A DNA stretch of 5,769 bases. It comes from Candidatus Heimdallarchaeota archaeon. Lineage in GTDB: Archaea > Asgardarchaeota > Heimdallarchaeia > JABLTI01. Below, piece by piece: positions 5,007-5,769 of this stretch; position 1 is the first letter of the stretch; every line of letters begins with the position of its first letter. The notes under the pieces are model-generated. The model had not been told where the DNA came from. It ran no database searches and saw only the letters and a program-made list of their open reading frames with translations. Position numbers and translations under genes: made by a program. The stretch lies in contig JAUVZH010000203.1 of the NCBI GenBank assembly GCA_030602675.1, forward strand, positions 1 to 5,769, given 5' to 3'.

Positions 5007-5769
5007 TTGATTGGGAAGAATAGGATAAAGAGAATCATATTAGTTTTACTTATCTGTTCTAGCATACTCTACGTTCAAAAACAAACATTAGCTGCAAATC
5101 CAGATTCTTTTTTTCTCTTAATAGCTAAAACAAGAAGTGACAACAATGGTCCTGATTATTTGAATTTGGTAAAACAACAATTAGCTAGAATTGGAATTAG
5201 ACTTGATATTTTAGCAAACAATCCGCTTTTTGTTGAGCCTTATTATTCTATGAGTGATTTTGATATAGCTTATATAGAATTAAAGCAAGAAATCTTCAAT
5301 CCTTATTTTCCAGAATTATATAGTGAAAATGGTACATACAACAATCTAATTGGTTATGACATATCCTTGGATTGGGATGATGAGCTAGAAACTGGAAGAA
5401 ATGAGTGGTATATACAAAATGGTTCAGTTCTATATCCTCAGAATTCAACTGAAAACTTAAAACTTAATTGGGAATGGCAGCATTACCTGATGGATGATAT
5501 TTTACCATGTTTACCCCTTTTTATTATAAATAACGATACCCTAAGTATGCTTGTATTTAATTTAAGAGAAGTAAGACCAGTTTTAGGAAATAGAGATCCT
5601 TGTCCATTATATCCAGATAAATCAATTGGTCTTGCTGTTAGAAAAGCTATTGTTTACGCAATAGACAGAGAAGAGATAAATAATATTGTTCATGGTGGCA
5701 ATTACGAAATTTCACACTGGCCTATAACTCTAATGAATAGCTCATGGTGCAATCCTAATATTATAAAGT
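5007..5769 (+). CDS. Shortened, permuted family-5 solute-binding paralogue (3' end outside window)
   Basis: The frame is open for 254 codons to the window end. TTG 5007 is chosen since an in-frame TAA lies at 4980-4982, no ATG or GTG stands between, and ATTACATTG is shared with the complete paralogue; GGTG at 4989-4992 is a distant, weak ribosome site. Residues 1-30 form a signal peptide (KNRIKR, then a hydrophobic run) with likely cleavage near LAA-N (28-31). Residues 50-172 match the first part of the complete paralogue: QQLARIGIRLDI, FDIAY, NLIGYDISLDWDDELETGRNEWY, YLMDDILPCLPLF. After only about eight unmatched residues it resumes with VFNLREVRPVLGNRDP (183-198), IGLAVRKAIVYAIDREEIN (207-225), NSSWCNPNII (244-253). 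About 310 residues found in the paralogue (its residues 178-491) are thus missing. A C-terminal anchor is expected beyond the window. It may be a working single-lobe protein or a decaying deletion copy; no stop or frameshift is seen. Confidence 0.82.
   Translation, partial: MIGKNRIKRIILVLLICSSILYVQKQTLAANPDSFFLLIAKTRSDNNGPDYLNLVKQQLARIGIRLDILANNPLFVEPYYSMSDFDIAYIELKQEIFNPYFPELYSENGTYNNLIGYDISLDWDDELETGRNEWYIQNGSVLYPQNSTENLKLNWEWQHYLMDDILPCLPLFIINNDTLSMLVFNLREVRPVLGNRDPCPLYPDKSIGLAVRKAIVYAIDREEINNIVHGGNYEISHWPITLMNSSWCNPNIIK

Noticed and set aside
5007..5769. Frameshifted pseudogene interpretation of the third solute-binding gene
   Set aside because: The frame is continuous, and both homologous blocks are in the same frame on either side of the gap; the missing part is an in-frame absence, not a frameshift.

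Overview
The window looks archaeal. It is AT-rich (roughly one third G+C by eye). Several genes have archaeal-type TATA boxes 30-80 bases before the start. Transcripts end in short hairpins followed by T-runs, and two extracellular binding proteins appear to start at TTG. Large solute-binding proteins anchored by a C-terminal membrane helix also fit an archaeon. An Asgard (Heimdall/Loki-type) source is my best guess, but it rests on general impression and not on a marker gene.

Layout. Bases 1-189 are the last 62 codons of a family-5 solute-binding protein, followed by a terminator hairpin. Bases 303-2171 (+) hold a complete paralogue of about 622 residues. Three genes then lie on the minus strand, each with its own terminator: an M17 leucyl aminopeptidase (2216-3706), an unrecognised 112-residue protein (3825-4163) and a small FMN nitroreductase (4268-4777). 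A divergent promoter region (4778-5006) leads back to the plus strand, where a third solute-binding paralogue starts at 5007 and runs off the end. No intergenic stretch exceeds 300 bases, and I see no RNA gene, CRISPR array or insertion sequence.

The main point of interest is the architecture of the solute-binding proteins. In the complete gene the family-5 (DppA/OppA-type) domain appears circularly permuted. The half that normally ends the protein comes first, right after the signal peptide. The normal N-terminal half follows, and the chain ends in a membrane anchor placed exactly at the loop where the permuted protein begins. The third paralogue keeps this permuted order but lacks about 310 central residues. 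What remains corresponds mostly to one lobe, so it should not be able to close around a ligand as a normal binding protein does. 

Functionally, the peptide-type binding proteins and the aminopeptidase would fit peptide scavenging (outside capture, inside trimming). However, the genes are not co-transcribed and no ABC permease or ATPase is visible, so this link is only inference.
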